47,678 nt of DNA from Succinimonas amylolytica DSM 2873. GTDB lineage: Bacteria; Pseudomonadota; Gammaproteobacteria; Enterobacterales; Succinivibrionaceae. Positions within the stretch are counted from its first letter, which is position 1; each line of letters begins with the position of its first letter. Under the pieces are notes generated by a model. It ran no database searches and was not told the DNA's origin. It was given only the letters and a program-made list of their open reading frames with translations. This document shows, one piece after another, positions 46,301 through 47,678 of this stretch. The translations under genes were made by a program, and so were the position numbers. The DNA lies in contig NZ_KB899639.1 in assembly GCF_000378405.1 (NCBI RefSeq), forward strand, positions 122,649 to 170,326, read 5' to 3'.

Positions 46301-46387
46301 ACCGGCTTTTCCTGCCGGGAGCAGGTCAGGAAAATGGAAAATGCCGTGGTGCGGCATCCGCTGCAGATTCTGAACGAGATTATGTAG
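43334..46387 (+). CDS. ydiJ: D-2-hydroxyglutarate dehydrogenase, FAD/Fe-S (YdiJ)
   Basis: A 1017-residue protein matching E. coli YdiJ (1018) end to end. The N-terminal FAD-linked oxidase domain (about 45-280) has PRGGGTGTNGGSL and STSNRATFGGMISNDASGQ. The oxidase C-terminal domain (about 285-560) carries GMFGHVDTGVLHVRP and GEHGRG. A 4Fe-4S ferredoxin-like region (about 660-715) has CLACKACASQCP. A CCG-type domain (about 790-1010) has GCCGMAG. It oxidises D-2-hydroxyglutarate and related acids, passing electrons onward. The ATG at 43334 follows AGGAAG; an upstream in-frame start at 43262 is non-homologous. It stands alone. Confidence 0.95.
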   Translation: MIPQLSKEYSLDPLYLSYFKAVAADASFTGDVEYSYAARLSEATDNSVYQLLPAGIIFPKTPEDIQTALRIASREEFRKIRFAPRGGGTGTNGGSLTGGVIIDVSRHMRGVGKVDPEKRTVHVESGVIKDSLNQDIRQYGLFFSPNLSTSNRATFGGMISNDASGQGSLKYGKTSRHILDVDVVLMDGSLVTFGPVSGEALRAKMELNTQEGQIYRTVYEIASGKRAEIVSTFPDLNRFLTGYDLKHVWDPDTGVLDISRIICGAEGTLGFITGATLDLTPLPSFRALVNIKYDSFDSALRHAPVLVKAGVLSVETVDSVVFGMAKKDIVWYQVQDLLTEVPGKNMDGINIVEFAGTDAALEKSRMDELVRILDADLRNGNDRGIIGYQICTENKDIQAIYAMRKKAVGLLGNAEGDAKPVAFVEDTVVPPEHLADFILEFRALLDSHHLRYGMFGHVDTGVLHVRPALDLCDPEQEVVLRTISDKVVELTAKYGGIMWGEHGRGYRSEYGPKYYGGLFDELRKVKRAFDPDNRINPGKICTPYGNDADELVSVDAAKRGSFDRQIPKGVRHSFNRALSCNGNGACFSFDITSPMCPTYKFMGDRKQSPKGRAGLMREWLRELEEAGVNPLLEEKLSESRGFSVLDLARKTRNTIAKRGYDFSDEVLEAMNCCLACKACASQCPIKVDVPDFRSRFFNLYYTRYLRPAGDLMVRHFEESAPLMSRAPALFNAVTALNPVKMMVKKVLGFVDVPVLSSPALREIIKGQPLEHFDLARLEQLTPAEKEKRVLIVQDTFTTVYDATLVHDLISLVAKTGKIPVLLPLKPNGKALHIRGYLREFAGTAARSADFYNRVYRLGIPMVGVDPAIVLCYRDEYRKTLGTARGDFVIQLVQEWLLDNLSLLTPRIRDENEYYLLAHCTQKSLKPATHDDWVRIFRQVSLKLIPIPVGCCGMAGLYGHTAANVARSEAIYRQNWAPVFKKYPVNRCLVTGFSCREQVRKMENAVVRHPLQILNEIM

Positions 46388-46936
46388 CTGAGCCGCTGGT
46401 GCAGACGGGGCGGAGTAGTTCCTGGAGGCCGGGCCGGGATGTTGACAGAGTTTCTGGAACATCCGGGGCCTGTTCATAAATCTGGGGACAGCCCGGCTTG
46501 TTGCTGGCTGTAAACAGAAATTGGGGCTCTGGCAGGTGGCGCCTGGCCGCGTGCACGAACGGATTCCGGCTAAAATCAGCTTTTATCACCCTGGCGTCTC
46601 ATTTTTTATTTCCTCCGGACGAGTGCCTGCAGTCTCAGACAAAAATTAAGAGGAGGTAGTTACAGGAAATGCTGACGGCAGGTAACATAAAAACGGGGGA
46701 GGAAAATACAAAATCCTGAAGCTGAAACACAGACAGCTCAGCGAGGGGATTCACGGACTATAAAAAAAGCACTGCCAGTTTTCCCAGGATGATTGCCCCT
46801 CAGAAAGTAAAGAAACCTCGGGGTATTCCGTTTATCCTGGTTAAAAGTGGGCTTATCAATAATAATGAGCCATGAATTTGGTATAGGATTCAAAAGTGCA
46901 GTGCAATTAGATATGGTGCCACTTTGCTCATCATTA
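46388..46936. other. 549-bp non-coding gap
   Basis: No ORF with a Shine-Dalgarno sequence or family resemblance. The left half is GC-rich like the core genome, the right half AT-rich like the accessory sequence that follows. No strong terminator was recognised for ydiJ. Confidence 0.6.
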
Positions 46937-47269
46937 TCACTTTACTTCAGTGCAGCTTTCAGTATCACCAAGGGCACAGGCCTTAGAAAAATATTCATTA
47001 GCTCTTTTCAAATCCTTCTCCACAGAAATTCCATTGAGGTAGCAAAAGCCTGCATTAGAACATCCTAATGAAGAACCTAAATTACAGGCTATCTCTGAAT
47101 AGGCCAAAGCTTTCGCATTATCTTTAGTAACTCCAAGACCTTCGGAGTACATATAACCAAGATTTGCACAGCCATTTTTATCTTCCAGGTTACAGGATTT
47201 TTCATTATACGAAAGGGAACGAGCATAATCCTGAGTTACTCCTAAACCAAGATTGTATAAAACTTTCAC
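46937..47269 (-). pseudogene. truncated Sel1-repeat protein
   Basis: 110 codons covering about three cysteine-bearing Sel1-like repeats (pattern LGYMYSEGLGVTKDNAKALAY with Cys at repeat ends), as in Hcp-type proteins with one disulphide per repeat. The start would be GTG at 47269, and no signal peptide is present although the family is secreted. Just upstream a different frame reads TSEQEAFYSPEVCES, which looks like the missing N-terminal side. The gene is therefore probably cut by a deletion or frameshift. It may still be translated as a short protein. Confidence 0.55.
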
Positions 47270-47439
47270 AAACCTCAGGACTATAGAAAGCTTCTTGTTC
47301 TGAGGTCTTTTCTTTTCAAATCATATCAAAAATTCATCTGTTTCCCCTGTTTTTTGGAAATATTCTGCCTTTTTAACTCCTGTTTTATCGTAAAAGTTAG
47401 TGATTTCTTTGCAAAATTATCATTTTTTATGTCTTTATT

Positions 47440-47465
47440 AGTCCGTTTATGATATAATACGGACT
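47440..47465 (+). promoter_or_regulatory. extended -10 promoter inside a 7-bp inverted repeat
   Basis: AGTCCGT (47440-47446) and ACGGACT (47459-47465) flank a TGATATAAT extended -10 (47450-47458). Such a palindrome around the -10 may serve as an operator. It directs the small ORF that follows. Confidence 0.55.
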
Positions 47466-47484
47466 ATATATAAGAGGTGTTTTT

Positions 47485-47595
47485 ATGAAGGTTCCTGAAG
47501 AAATCAGAAAGGTTAAAAGACCGGTTAATACTATTGTTGAAGACTCTGGCAGAGATGGTCCTAAAAGGTATTCTGTACGTGAGCTGGAAATTTAG
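47485..47595 (+). CDS. 36-codon ORF resembling a transposase N-terminus
   Basis: ATG with AGAGGTG upstream; the product begins MKVPEEIRKVKRPVNTIVED and then RDGPKRYSVRELEI before TAG. The run of PEEIRKVKRPVNT with KRYSVRE is typical of the first 40 residues of some IS4/IS1634-type transposases, but the match is from memory. The next sequence does not continue it, so this is likely a truncated copy. A promoter and ribosome site remain intact. Confidence 0.45.
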   Translation: MKVPEEIRKVKRPVNTIVEDSGRDGPKRYSVRELEI

Positions 47596-47678
47596 TGAGG
47601 TCGTGACCAGCTTTTGAGGTAATTCATGACTCCCTTTTCCGGTGAATCTTGATCGATGATTACGTCCGTTCCTGGAGA

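Overview
The window reads as the chromosome of a gammaproteobacterium, most likely an anaerobic or facultative member of the Aeromonadales/Succinivibrionaceae type. That placement is inferred from gene content only; no rRNA is present. Supporting features are the FNR-UspE pair with TtcA nearby, LpxK next to KdsB, BamC next to PurC, MaoP, the YdiJ-type D-2-hydroxyglutarate dehydrogenase, PlsB, and a LysC under a lysine riboswitch. Core genes are dense, with clear Shine-Dalgarno sequences and compact hairpin terminators.

Layout. 1-3.1 kb: an IS1634-family insertion sequence and a small isoprenylcysteine-methyltransferase-like membrane protein, lying between two exact 95-bp direct repeats. 3.1-6.2 kb: a large membrane GGDEF/EAL protein with both signature motifs degraded. 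6.3-9.7 kb: pheST. 9.8-11.2 kb: a DUF5710-type protein and ttcA. 11.2-13.0 kb: uspE and fnr on the minus strand. 13.2-14.9 kb: lpxK-kdsB. 15.2-16.0 kb: a Bax-inhibitor-1 family membrane protein. 16.2-20.0 kb: lysC with its riboswitch and promoter, argA, maoP.

About 20.3-24.9 kb is an accessory island at the 3' end of a tRNA-Thr(CGU) gene. It holds a two-TM/Nudix-like protein, a Panacea-type antitoxin, a HigB toxin with a HigA-ImmA fusion under a promoter with two palindromic operators, and an integrase pseudogene broken by an 11-bp tandem duplication among other lesions. 25.1-33.1 kb returns to housekeeping genes: purC, bamC, two small unknown genes, glnS, a FliL-like protein, plsB. 33.3-35.8 kb holds a cation efflux gene, cysE and a cold-shock/zinc-ribbon protein.

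35.8-42.6 kb is a four-gene SMC-like operon, read as a Wadjet (JetABCD/MksBEFG-type) anti-plasmid system. It is transcribed in the order C-B-A-D from a good sigma70-type promoter, with ATGA stop/start overlaps between C/B and B/A. The right end has ydiJ (43.3-46.4 kb), then decayed accessory sequence: a truncated Sel1-repeat gene and a 36-codon ORF resembling a transposase N-terminus.

The strongest unusual signals are the C-B-A-D gene order of the Wadjet-like operon, the orphan membrane Nudix-like protein next to a Panacea antitoxin, the operator pair in front of higBA, and the 95-bp repeat around the IS/methyltransferase segment. All functional names are judged by eye from translated sequence; no database search was run.
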